A DNA stretch of 5,915 nt from Crocinitomicaceae bacterium (GTDB taxonomy: Bacteria; Bacteroidota; Bacteroidia; Flavobacteriales_D; Crocinitomicaceae), in NCBI GenBank assembly GCA_013215515.1, contig JABSPC010000218.1, positions 1 through 5,915 of the forward strand, read 5' to 3'. The notes under the pieces were generated by a model, which had not been told where the DNA came from, ran no database searches, and was given only the letters and a program-made list of their open reading frames with translations. A program made the translations under genes and the position numbers. Every line of letters begins with the position of its first letter. The stretch's first letter is position 1. This document shows, piece by piece, positions 1-5,915 of the stretch.

Positions 1-11
1 ACTCATAGAAT

Positions 12-1736
12 TTATACTGTTTCTCGAACATCTTTAATATTCAATTGCAAGGTTTCACGGTCCATCCAGCGATTGCTCTCAAGAGTATACACCACATCGA
101 ATGGAACTCCAGCTGCGACAATATTTGCACTTTCGGATTGATTGAACCCAATTCCATCAATTACTACATCGTGTTCAGGTTGCGTCATTGAGAGCTTAAT
201 GTGGGCCTCTTTGAGCAATCTCATGTCTGTAGAAAACACATTTTTGCTTATGAAAACAGGTTTCATATTTCCTGGCCCGTGCGGCTCAAATTGTGATAAT
301 ATTCGTTTTAACTTTGGAATTTTCATTCTGTTTTCTTCCCTTCCAAAGATCTGATTGAATCCCAATTCGATATCAACCTCTTGTTCCTCAATCAACATTT
401 CCGCTGTTAAATTTGCCTTTGCATACGCTTCGAAAGCCGCAATAAAAGGTTCTAGGTTTTCTTTTTTCAAAGTCATTCCCGCAGCATACATGTGCCCCCC
501 AAACTGTTCCAAATATTCTGAACATGCATTTAGAGCATCGTATACATTGAAGTCCTTAATTGATCTCGCGGAACCTGTTACCATTCCATTGGACTCTGTT
601 AATACAATTGTTGGTCGGTAGTACTTTTCAATCAAACGTGATGCGACAATTCCCACAACACCCTTGTGCCAATTCTCCTTAAATACAACATTTGAAAAGC
701 TCATATTTTCTTCCCAACGTTTCTCAATTATTTCTTTCGCTTCTTCCGTAATTTGCTGATCCAGTTGTCTTCTCTCTATGTTGTCATTATTAATATCTTC
801 CGCCAAATTTGTTATTTCTTCGAGGTTACTAGAAACCATTAATGCAACCGCGTGTTTCCCAGATCTCAAGCGACCTGCTGCATTAATACGTGGCGCAATT
901 GAAAAAATAACATCCGTTAATGTCACGGGAAATTGTTTCTTCGCAAGAGTTAACAACTCCTTAAAAGCAACGCGTGGATTCGCATTCAATTGTTTCATTC
1001 CATGGTAACATAAAATACGGTTTTCGCCAGTAACAGGAACAATATCCGCCCCAATACTGATAGCGAGTAAATCCAAGTGTTCAAATAATTTATCCAACGA
1101 CCAATTGTTGTGTTCACACATGCCTTGTAGAAGTTTAAAACCTACACCACAACCTGACAGTTCATCGTATGGATAAGAGCAATCCTTTCTCTTTGGATCG
1201 AGCACAATCGCATCTGGAAGCTCTTCTCCCGGAGTATGGTGATCACAGACAATAAAATCGATGCCCAGCGACTTGGCGTACGCTATTTTTTCGACTGCTT
1301 TTATTCCACAATCCAAACAAATAATCAGCTCAACGTCGTGTTTCTTAGCAGCATCAATCCCTTGTGTACTTAAGCCGTACCCCTCTGTGTAGCGATCTGG
1401 AATATAATAATCTACTTGCAATGTGTCCTTTAAAAAAGAATACATCAAAGCAACAGCTGTGGTTCCATCAACATCGTAATCACCAAACAACATTACTTTT
1501 TGATCTTCGTCAATTGCTTCTTGCAAACGATCAACGGCCGCTTCCATATCTGTCATCAAAAATGGATCGTGCAGTTGATCCAATTTAGGCCTGAAAAAAT
1601 CTTGTGCAGTTTCGAAAGAATAGATTCCTCGTTGTAAAAGCAATTCGGCAACAATAGGATCAACCTTAAGCTTTGAACGAAACTCTTCGACGATTGTAGT
1701 ATCTTTTAGCGTTTTAACGTGCCATTTTTTTTGCAT
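12..1736 (-). CDS. recJ: Single-stranded-DNA-specific exonuclease RecJ
   Basis: This is a full-length 574-aa RecJ, a cytoplasmic DHH-family 5'-3' exonuclease that degrades single-stranded DNA in RecF-pathway recombination, mismatch repair and base-excision repair. The metal-binding DHH motifs are all visible: FGDYDVDGTT (residues 84-93), LDCGI (141-145), CDHHTPG (164-170), GCGVGFKL (195-202), ISIGADIVP (226-234) and RINAAGRL (283-290). The DHHA1 domain follows, with NWHKGVVGIVASRL (355-368), GSARS (388-392) and FGGHMYAAG (412-420). The remaining C-terminus (about 450-574), containing FEPHGPGN, fits the OB-fold DNA-binding domain of RecJ. The length is normal for the family. The ATG start at 1736 puts the protein start where RecJ proteins usually begin, and no strong Shine-Dalgarno is seen, as is usual in Bacteroidota. 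The gene is divergent from the 215-aa gene. No frameshift or missing catalytic residue was found. Confidence 0.97.
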   Translation of the reverse strand: MQKKWHVKTLKDTTIVEEFRSKLKVDPIVAELLLQRGIYSFETAQDFFRPKLDQLHDPFLMTDMEAAVDRLQEAIDEDQKVMLFGDYDVDGTTAVALMYSFLKDTLQVDYYIPDRYTEGYGLSTQGIDAAKKHDVELIICLDCGIKAVEKIAYAKSLGIDFIVCDHHTPGEELPDAIVLDPKRKDCSYPYDELSGCGVGFKLLQGMCEHNNWSLDKLFEHLDLLAISIGADIVPVTGENRILCYHGMKQLNANPRVAFKELLTLAKKQFPVTLTDVIFSIAPRINAAGRLRSGKHAVALMVSSNLEEITNLAEDINNDNIERRQLDQQITEEAKEIIEKRWEENMSFSNVVFKENWHKGVVGIVASRLIEKYYRPTIVLTESNGMVTGSARSIKDFNVYDALNACSEYLEQFGGHMYAAGMTLKKENLEPFIAAFEAYAKANLTAEMLIEEQEVDIELGFNQIFGREENRMKIPKLKRILSQFEPHGPGNMKPVFISKNVFSTDMRLLKEAHIKLSMTQPEHDVVIDGIGFNQSESANIVAAGVPFDVVYTLESNRWMDRETLQLNIKDVRETV

Positions 1737-1740
1737 GCTA

Positions 1741-1774
1741 TTTGTTTTAGGCGTGTTGGTTAATTGTAAATTTA
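1741..1774 (+). promoter_or_regulatory. Candidate Bacteroidota-type promoter for the 215-aa gene
   Basis: TTTG at 1741-1744 and TAAATTTA at 1767-1774 resemble the Bacteroidota primary sigma consensus (TTTG at -33, TAnnTTTG at -7), with 7 of 8 positions matching in the second box and a 22-bp gap. A transcript would start roughly 7 bp further on, about 15 bp before the ATG at 1796. The second box is its own reverse complement, so it could also act as the -7 element of recJ about 30 bp upstream of that start, although no clear -33 TTTG is seen on that strand. AT-rich sequence gives such matches by chance, so this is tentative. Confidence 0.3.
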
Positions 1775-1795
1775 GTTTCCATCTTATATTAAGTT

Positions 1796-2443
1796 ATGAA
1801 AATATATTGTTTGATAGCAAGTGTAATTTTGAGTTTTTCAACCTTTTCTCAAAAATCGTATTATTTCTCGGATCCATTGCCTTCGGCAACATCTAAAATT
1901 TCTAGTGTAGAAAAAAAGTTTTACGGGACATATAAATCGAAGACGGGAACGATTTCTTATCAATTTGATGCAGCTGGAGTATCGATAATTTCGACTTCCA
2001 TATCTTCAATTAGCCGGAAATCAATTCGCGAGTCTTCTGTATATGACGTTCGAGGGGGGTACATCCACGGTGTCCTCAAAAACGATTCTGTTCCTTGCAT
2101 ATTAGAAGACGAATATTATTATTTCGGAATTCGAAATGTCGATGTGTTTATAGGGGGTCAAAGTCAAAATGTTCTTGCGGAATCAGGCGTTTCTAGCATT
2201 TACTTTTTAAATATTTTTGAGAATGGGAATTATACTCCAATGCAACTTGAATTCAAGGGAGGAAAATTGACGATGCGTTATTTCGAATACGATTTGGAAT
2301 CTACAAAGTTTGACTTTATTGAAGAGCAAAAGGTTATTGACACTCAATATCAAAAATTGGTAGTGCTAAGCCCTACAGTTGAGGAGTTTAAAACAATGAG
2401 AACAGCTGGAGTTTTTGATTTGCCAAAAATATTTAAAAAGTAA
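1796..2443 (+). CDS. Secreted hypothetical protein, 215 aa
   Basis: I do not recognise this protein. Residues 1-19 form a short Sec signal peptide: MK, a hydrophobic stretch (IYCLIASVILSFS), then TFSQ with likely cleavage after Q19. There is no lipobox cysteine at the cleavage site, so the mature protein is probably periplasmic or released rather than a lipoprotein. The mature part is rich in beta-prone, aromatic and serine residues (for example GTYKSKTGTISYQFD at 44-58 and EDEYYYFGIRN at 104-114) and has no membrane segment or evident catalytic motif. Repeated short strands separated by Gly/Asp/Asn turns suggest an all-beta fold, which is inference only. The start has a plausible promoter upstream but a poor ribosome binding site. 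The TAA stop abuts the truncated end of the IS3-like scar, so the C-terminus could have been shortened when that scar formed. The closing residues (GVFDLPKIFKK) would also pass for a natural end. Confidence 0.7.
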   Translation: MKIYCLIASVILSFSTFSQKSYYFSDPLPSATSKISSVEKKFYGTYKSKTGTISYQFDAAGVSIISTSISSISRKSIRESSVYDVRGGYIHGVLKNDSVPCILEDEYYYFGIRNVDVFIGGQSQNVLAESGVSSIYFLNIFENGNYTPMQLEFKGGKLTMRYFEYDLESTKFDFIEEQKVIDTQYQKLVVLSPTVEEFKTMRTAGVFDLPKIFKK

Positions 2444-2569
2444 CTTCTTCTTCCAGCCATAAAACGTTGCTGGATAAATACTATGTTTCTCCAATGTGAT
2501 TGTTACTCCATTGGTGCCAGCCTCTTTGAGGATGCTGATTTTTTCTTCTTTGGTGAATTTCTTTCTTCC
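2444..2569 (-). pseudogene. Transposase OrfA N-terminal fragment (IS3/IS911-type HTH)
   Basis: The minus-strand frame from 2569 down to 2444 encodes 42 residues with the typical N-terminal helix-turn-helix of IS3-family OrfA. It begins GRKKFTKEEKISILKEA, continues through ITLEKHSIYPATFY and ends GWKKK. The spacing of basic start, 'ILKEA', 'KHsIyPATFYgWKkK' matches the family pattern (a basic/Phe-Thr start, an Ile-Leu-Lys-Glu helix, then the recognition helix ending in Tyr-x-Trp). After the final lysines the frame runs into antisense of the 215-aa gene and loses similarity, so the catalytic DDE part is gone. There is no ATG in frame: a TAA at 2572-2570 directly precedes the first codon. Initiation therefore either used a non-AUG codon or was lost by mutation. 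It is non-functional as it stands. Being too short and lacking a start, it is easily missed by gene callers. Confidence 0.75.
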
Positions 2570-2612
2570 TTAAATCCGCAACTATCCTAATACGATACTT
2601 GCGGATTTAAGG
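2568..2612. repeat. Long inverted repeat (hairpin) in the IS leader
   Basis: CCTTAAATCCGCAA (2568-2581) is the exact reverse complement of TTGCGGATTTAAGG (2599-2612). After one C/C mismatch the pairing resumes with TATC (2583-2586) and GATA (2594-2597), leaving a 7-nt loop at 2587-2593. In total 18 of 19 positions pair in each arm. On the minus strand the distal arm contains the purine-rich AAGG that would serve as Shine-Dalgarno for the transposase fragment, so the folded RNA would hide it. No T-run follows either arm, which argues against an intrinsic terminator. The repeat is directly visible; the regulatory role is inference. Confidence 0.85.
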
Positions 2613-2647
2613 TTGTCATAAAAATTACAGTTTTTTAAGTATAATCT

Positions 2648-2669
2648 TGTCCGACTATTTAGGGGACGG
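2648..2669 (-). repeat. Probable IS3-family terminal inverted-repeat end
   Basis: On the minus strand this reads CCGTCCCCTAAATAGTCGGA followed by CA. A run of C residues, an A/T-rich spacer and then GT(T/C)GGACA is the usual look of IS3-family ends, for example the IS150 end as I recall it. It lies upstream of the OrfA fragment at a suitable distance (about 80 bp) and exactly where similarity to the hydrolase gene starts on the other side. The partner repeat is absent from the window, so the match cannot be confirmed internally and no target-site duplication can be defined. Confidence 0.45.
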
Positions 2670-2673
2670 AAAC

Positions 2674-3049
2674 ATTCAGCCTGTAAAAAACCCCACTTAG
2701 AGATTGGATTAATCGAGGGGAAGATTATCATTCTGTAATTAAGCGATTAAAAAATGCAGATGAAATTTTAACAGAATCGGTCTTAGCTGATATGATCAAC
2801 CAAGCCGATTATTATCTTGGAAAAGATTACGATATCTATTTCGAATGGTCTGATGAAAATATATACTGCTCCGAATTGGTTTGGAAAATCCATAAAGAAA
2901 CAACTGGAATTGAAATTGGAAATTTAAAGAAGCTCAAAGATTTTGATCTTTCGAGCAAAAAAGTTAAGTCGATAATGGCAGATCGATACGGAGATGATAT
3001 TCCTCTGGACGAAGATGTTATTTCTCCGGCGGGCATGTTTAAGTCCTGA
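2674..3049 (+). pseudogene. YiiX/YebB-like permuted NlpC/P60 cysteine hydrolase, 5'-truncated and frameshifted
   Basis: The intact stretch in one frame (from 2692 to the TGA at 3047-3049) reads TPLRDWINRGEDYHSVIKRL, then KNADEILTESVLADM, then MINQADYYLGKDYDIYFEWS onward. It matches the C-terminal half of YiiX-type papain-like hydrolases, with the hallmarks GKDYDIYFEWSD, YCSELVW and a PLDEDVISPAGMF ending. The family's catalytic cysteine would be the TGC at 2867-2869. The N-terminal half, which carries the catalytic histidine, is absent and is replaced by IS sequence. The residues just before (IQPV, 2674-2685) continue the family pattern but lie one frame over: the A-run at 2685-2690 has six A where five would keep V-K-T-P-L in frame. 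A second one-base surplus at TCC (3044-3046) would explain the early stop; removing it extends the frame to a TGA at 3078-3080. An ATG at 2792 gives an 85-aa open frame that a gene caller may report as a small protein, but it starts in mid-domain. It is almost certainly inactive. Confidence 0.8.
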
Positions 3050-3076
3050 TAAATTGGTTTTGATTAAGTTTGGAAA

Positions 3077-4357
3077 ATGAAATTAAAATGGATCTGTTGT
3101 GTTTTTATTGTTAATCTTATTGTTGGTGAAAGCCAAGGACAAAAAGTCATAGATCAATTATACGCAGAATTGAAATCTGAGTTTGAATCAAAAAATTCTA
3201 ATTTGGAAAATGTACTTGCTGATTACGAAAATCGCCTAATTGATTCAAAAATTCTCACTGATGAATCAACGAAGTCAAAGAAACAACTCTTGCTGTCTAT
3301 TTCGACCGCAGGTGATTTTGCCCCTCCAGATTTAAGCGATTCGATCAATTCTGATCTGCGTTTCAAGTTATCTCTTCAATCCATTTTTGAAATAACAAAA
3401 AGAATTCAAAAATCTGACTCTTCTAAATTTATTACTAGCACATTTAATAAAATTCTTCAGCAAATTGAATCGAGCCCTTTTAGCAGCCGTGGCTCAGCTA
3501 CATTTATAGCGAATGCAATTTTAGATAATCTGAACTCTAAAGATTTTGAACACCCTTTTTACAGAGCACTGGTCTTGATGGTGATAGCCAACTTAGAAGA
3601 TATTCACTATCGATCGAATGATTATATCCTCATTAAAGAAGCTGAATATGAACAGTTTTTCGGATCTAGGGATATTAATTTTTCAATGATTGAATCAAGA
3701 AACATTATTTATATAAGTGTTGACAATGAAGGAAGGTTGAAAGTTAAAAACAAACCTTTAAGTGGGCTTTCTCAGCTCCCTCGTGAGATAGCAAACTATT
3801 ACACTATGAATCGTGATTTAACGAAAGAAGAAATAAGATCCGCCATAGCTGATCCTTCGAATAGTGGATACAACTTTCCTTTTTATTCTATTACCTCTAT
3901 CTTAGAATTAAATGAAAATATCAGTGCGGCTAGAATGGAATATATTGATGCTCTAGGTCAAAAGGATCTATCAAAGAAGGCCGTGAGATTTAAACGCTTC
4001 CAATTAGAACAATGGCTGAACAAAAAGGCGTGTTTTTTATTGTTAGGCGAAGATAATTTGCGCGAAATACACTTTGAAGCGCATATTCGAATTTACAATG
4101 AATACACAAACATTTTCTTTCTGAATGCTTTGAAATTAAAAGTCTACAATGCGCTTTCCGAATTGCGAAATCCCGAAGCCTTCAAATTATTCGAGGAAAC
4201 GTATGATCAAATATATACACGACATAATTTCCTTCTAAATGATTTTGCTAAAATTCGTCTTTTAGAAACTCTATTCCCCCTTCATGCTTTTGTTAATCCT
4301 GATTTAGGGCATGCAAGTTCACCGCCTCCATCTGAAGAGATTATTGAAGAACATTAA
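3077..4357 (+). CDS. Exported hypothetical protein, 426 aa, faint ExbD-like stretch
   Basis: I do not recognise the family. Residues 1-22 are a signal peptide: MKLK, a hydrophobic core (WICCVFIVNLIVG), then ESQGQ with probable cleavage near residue 20-22. The two cysteines sit within the core rather than at a lipobox. Residues 23-190 are helix-rich and charged, with no further convincing membrane segment. Residues 209-250 (IIYISVDNEGRLKVKNKPLS, then a helix leading to TMNRDLTKEE) and 333-380 (helices with RIYNEYTNIF, then KVYNALSELRNPEAFK and FEETYDQIY) recall the periplasmic part of Bacteroidota ExbD/TolR-like proteins. That is a weak impression by eye, and the ExbD membrane anchor is missing. 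The C-terminus is a Pro/Ser/Glu-rich tail (SSPPPSEEIIEEH). The gene starts 27 bp after the broken hydrolase's current stop; with that gene's frame repaired, stop and start would overlap as ATGA, suggesting a former two-gene operon. It converges on the helicase with overlapping stops. Confidence 0.75.
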   Translation: MKLKWICCVFIVNLIVGESQGQKVIDQLYAELKSEFESKNSNLENVLADYENRLIDSKILTDESTKSKKQLLLSISTAGDFAPPDLSDSINSDLRFKLSLQSIFEITKRIQKSDSSKFITSTFNKILQQIESSPFSSRGSATFIANAILDNLNSKDFEHPFYRALVLMVIANLEDIHYRSNDYILIKEAEYEQFFGSRDINFSMIESRNIIYISVDNEGRLKVKNKPLSGLSQLPREIANYYTMNRDLTKEEIRSAIADPSNSGYNFPFYSITSILELNENISAARMEYIDALGQKDLSKKAVRFKRFQLEQWLNKKACFLLLGEDNLREIHFEAHIRIYNEYTNIFFLNALKLKVYNALSELRNPEAFKLFEETYDQIYTRHNFLLNDFAKIRLLETLFPLHAFVNPDLGHASSPPPSEEIIEEH

Positions 4358-5915
4358 ACCAACATCGAAGCCTGATACAGCTTCAACTCATCCCAAGAAA
4401 ATTTACTCCCGACTTTTTCTTTGAGACCACTCATAGAGCCACCGTCGTAATCATCAAAGAGATCTGATAACGCATTTCTTTTCTCGGCTTCCATAACGTC
4501 GCTCAATTCCAATTTTTCAAGCTTGATCAATCGTGCACAATGGGTACTAATTGTTCCTTTCGAAAGTTGTCGTTCGCCGGCAATTTGCTCAATCGACAAT
4601 CCGTCTTTCACCATTTCGAGTGTCGTATCGTATGTCGTTCCTTTCTTCTTTTTAGATGATTTTTTCTTCTCCGCTTTTGTTTTGAGTTGAACGAAATTCG
4701 TATCGAAATCAAAGGTTGAATTCGTTACGCGCATTTCATTTTTCACCATCTCAATCTTCGTCATTTTATAATTTATGACTTCCGTTGACATGATTACTGA
4801 TCGTTCTATAGATCTTCCATTTGCGACCGCTTCCATAAGCAAACGCGTTTTTTTCAGCTTTAAAATTGCTTCTGTAAGAAGCATATCCAAATCTTCTAAT
4901 TCCTCGTTGTATTGCTTTGTATTGTTCTTTTGTTGGAGCTCCGCCATCTTCTTTAGATTCGACACGAGTATTCCGTCCATTAATTTGAAGAAGTAACCGT
5001 AAGCTGCCACTACCCTTTTCAAGGCGTGCTCCATGTCCACGTTTGTGACTGAGAAAACACGAGATAATTCATTTCTGAACTTCCGAGCTGGGTCCATTGT
5101 CCCATTCATAATTTGCGCTTGTTGTGTAATCCAAGTTCGGTTCTTTCCTTTTTGCGATTTTGAACCGTGGTTTTTATATCCCGCTTCGTGCGACTTCCAA
5201 GCATTCAGTAAATCAATCCAATCATAAGCTTGAACCAATTCGTCGTACAAGAACTTATTTGTAGAACCACCCAATTGATCTTCGAGCAATTCAGAAGAGA
5301 CTTTCGTTTTCGCGTAATTCACAACATTCGGATCATTCGACAATCCATTCATGTTAATCGGTTTCAAAAGAACCAATCCTTCCAATGATCTTAATCTCGA
5401 CAGAGCAACATAAGCTTGACCTGCAACAAAGACCTTAGAAACATCCAAAACGGCCTTCTCGAACGTTAAGCCTTGGCTTTTGTGAACTGTAATTGCCCAA
5501 GCCAGTTTCAACGGATAATGTACAAACGTTCCTAGCGTTTTTTCTTCCACTTCTCCCGTAGATGGATCTAAAGCATATTGGATGTTGTCCCACTCGTATT
5601 TATCGACAGTGATTGTCTTTTTCTCAAGTGGAAAATTGACTTTAATTTCTTCATCATCCAAAGAGATAATGCGCCCCATTTTGCCATTATAGTAGTCCTT
5701 TTCTTGGGACAAATCATTTTTGATAAACATGACTTGCGCACCAATCTTCAACTCCAACTCTTGTTCAACGGGGAACAAATGATCTGGAAAATTTCCAGTT
5801 ACTTCAGAGTCGTATTTTACAGAATTCGTTTTCAATTTACCTAACGCGTTACGGTTTATAGTATCCGCATCTCTATTGTGAGTCGTAAGCGTGATATAAT
5901 CGTCCTCAACTGTGG
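4354..5915 (-). CDS. RecD/Pif1-like SF1B helicase with C-terminal HTH domain (partial, 5' end outside window)
   Basis: The frame is open to the right edge, giving 519 C-terminal residues, so the gene begins beyond the window. Numbering from the first whole codon (5913), residues 6-20 (YITLTTHNRDADTIN) match the start of the second RecA-like domain of Pif1-type helicases. Residues 57-95 (IGAQVMFIKND...YYNGKMGRI) look like the SH3-like insertion. AWAITVHKSQGLTF (138-151) and GQAYVALSR (165-173) are helicase motifs V and VI with the conserved Lys-Ser-Gln-Gly and arginine finger. A helical region of unknown role (about 215-400) and a lysine-rich linker (413-425) lead to an HTH_40-like tail (about 426-517), with LSIEQIAGERQLSKGTIS as the helix-turn-helix and a WDELKLYQAS ending. 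Walker A and B lie in the missing part. The protein probably unwinds DNA or DNA/RNA hybrids using ATP. A TTG at 5835 is not the true start, because conserved sequence continues upstream of it. The 3' end shares TTAA with the converging gene. Confidence 0.9.
   Translation of the reverse strand, partial: TVEDDYITLTTHNRDADTINRNALGKLKTNSVKYDSEVTGNFPDHLFPVEQELELKIGAQVMFIKNDLSQEKDYYNGKMGRIISLDDEEIKVNFPLEKKTITVDKYEWDNIQYALDPSTGEVEEKTLGTFVHYPLKLAWAITVHKSQGLTFEKAVLDVSKVFVAGQAYVALSRLRSLEGLVLLKPINMNGLSNDPNVVNYAKTKVSSELLEDQLGGSTNKFLYDELVQAYDWIDLLNAWKSHEAGYKNHGSKSQKGKNRTWITQQAQIMNGTMDPARKFRNELSRVFSVTNVDMEHALKRVVAAYGYFFKLMDGILVSNLKKMAELQQKNNTKQYNEELEDLDMLLTEAILKLKKTRLLMEAVANGRSIERSVIMSTEVINYKMTKIEMVKNEMRVTNSTFDFDTNFVQLKTKAEKKKSSKKKKGTTYDTTLEMVKDGLSIEQIAGERQLSKGTISTHCARLIKLEKLELSDVMEAEKRNALSDLFDDYDGGSMSGLKEKVGSKFSWDELKLYQASMLV

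Larger units (their letters stand above)
2444..2673 (-). mobile_element. Truncated IS3-like insertion sequence remnant (one end only)
   Basis: Read on the minus strand, this stretch has the layout of one IS end: a terminal inverted-repeat-like sequence at about 2648-2669, an AT-rich leader with a long hairpin at 2568-2612, and the first 42 codons of an OrfA-type transposase at 2444-2569. The element stops abruptly at 2444, where the 215-aa gene's stop codon begins. The remaining transposase (rest of orfA and all of orfB) and the opposite end are missing. On its outer side, reading into 2674, the DNA becomes the middle of a YiiX-like hydrolase gene, so the IS apparently inserted in that gene and a later deletion removed most of the IS with the 5' half of the gene. 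The exact outer border is uncertain by several bases. Confidence 0.65.

Noticed and set aside
142..1588. Several plus-strand open frames of 70-88 codons opposite recJ
   Set aside because: They are shadows of the recJ coding frame, with unnatural Cys/Ser/Phe-rich composition and no initiation signals.
2568..2612. Hairpin as a Rho-independent terminator for the 215-aa gene
   Set aside because: No T-run follows the stem on either strand, the stem is AT-rich at its base, and it lies more than 120 bp after the stop inside an IS leader.
2836..3036. Minus-strand 66-codon frame opposite the hydrolase fragment
   Set aside because: It is antisense to the well-matched YiiX-like sequence and has no support of its own.
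5833..5835. TTG as the start of the helicase gene
   Set aside because: The frame continues upstream to the window edge with conserved helicase residues (YITLTTHNRDADTIN), so the gene is simply cut by the window.
5578..5844. Small plus-strand open frames opposite the helicase (also at 4775-4996 and 5033-5227)
   Set aside because: They lie antisense to a clearly conserved helicase frame and their translations show no recognisable pattern.
1..5915. A new defence or multi-gene system
   Set aside because: Apart from two housekeeping DNA genes there are only two unrecognised secreted proteins, a broken hydrolase and an IS scar. No repeats, toxin-antitoxin pair, nuclease cluster or reverse transcriptase is seen, so such a claim has no support.

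Overview
The window looks like a piece of an AT-rich Bacteroidota chromosome, most likely order Flavobacteriales. The evidence is weak Shine-Dalgarno sequences, a TAnnTTTG-like promoter element, short secreted proteins of unknown function with Bacteroidota-style signal peptides, and a RecD/Pif1-type helicase carrying a C-terminal helix-turn-helix tail of the kind common in that phylum. The genus cannot be named from sequence alone.

Layout from left to right. (1) 12-1736, minus strand: complete recJ, the single-stranded-DNA 5'-3' exonuclease, with every DHH/DHHA1 motif intact. (2) 1737-1795: a 59-bp divergent intergenic region with one candidate promoter. (3) 1796-2443, plus strand: a 215-aa exported protein of unknown function. 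(4) 2444-about 2673: the scar of an IS3-like insertion sequence lying in minus orientation. It consists of a 42-codon transposase OrfA fragment, a long leader hairpin and an apparent terminal inverted-repeat end. (5) About 2674-3080, plus strand: the C-terminal remains of a YiiX-like permuted NlpC/P60 cysteine hydrolase, cut off at its 5' end by the IS scar and apparently frameshifted twice. (6) 3077-4357, plus strand: a 426-aa exported protein of unknown function with a faint ExbD-like stretch. (7) 4354 to the right edge, minus strand: the C-terminal 519 residues of a RecD/Pif1-like helicase with an HTH tail. Its start lies outside the window. It converges on gene 6 so closely that the two stop codons share a TTAA.

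The two flanking genes, recJ and the helicase, are DNA-maintenance genes. The middle is a small variable islet (about 1.8-4.35 kb) of secreted or envelope-type genes, broken by an IS insertion followed by deletion. The two frameshifts and the repaired ATGA overlap suggest that the hydrolase was once translationally coupled to the 426-aa gene. I found no CRISPR array, tRNA, rRNA, defence system or clearly new multi-gene system. The most unusual structure is the IS scar and its hairpin.
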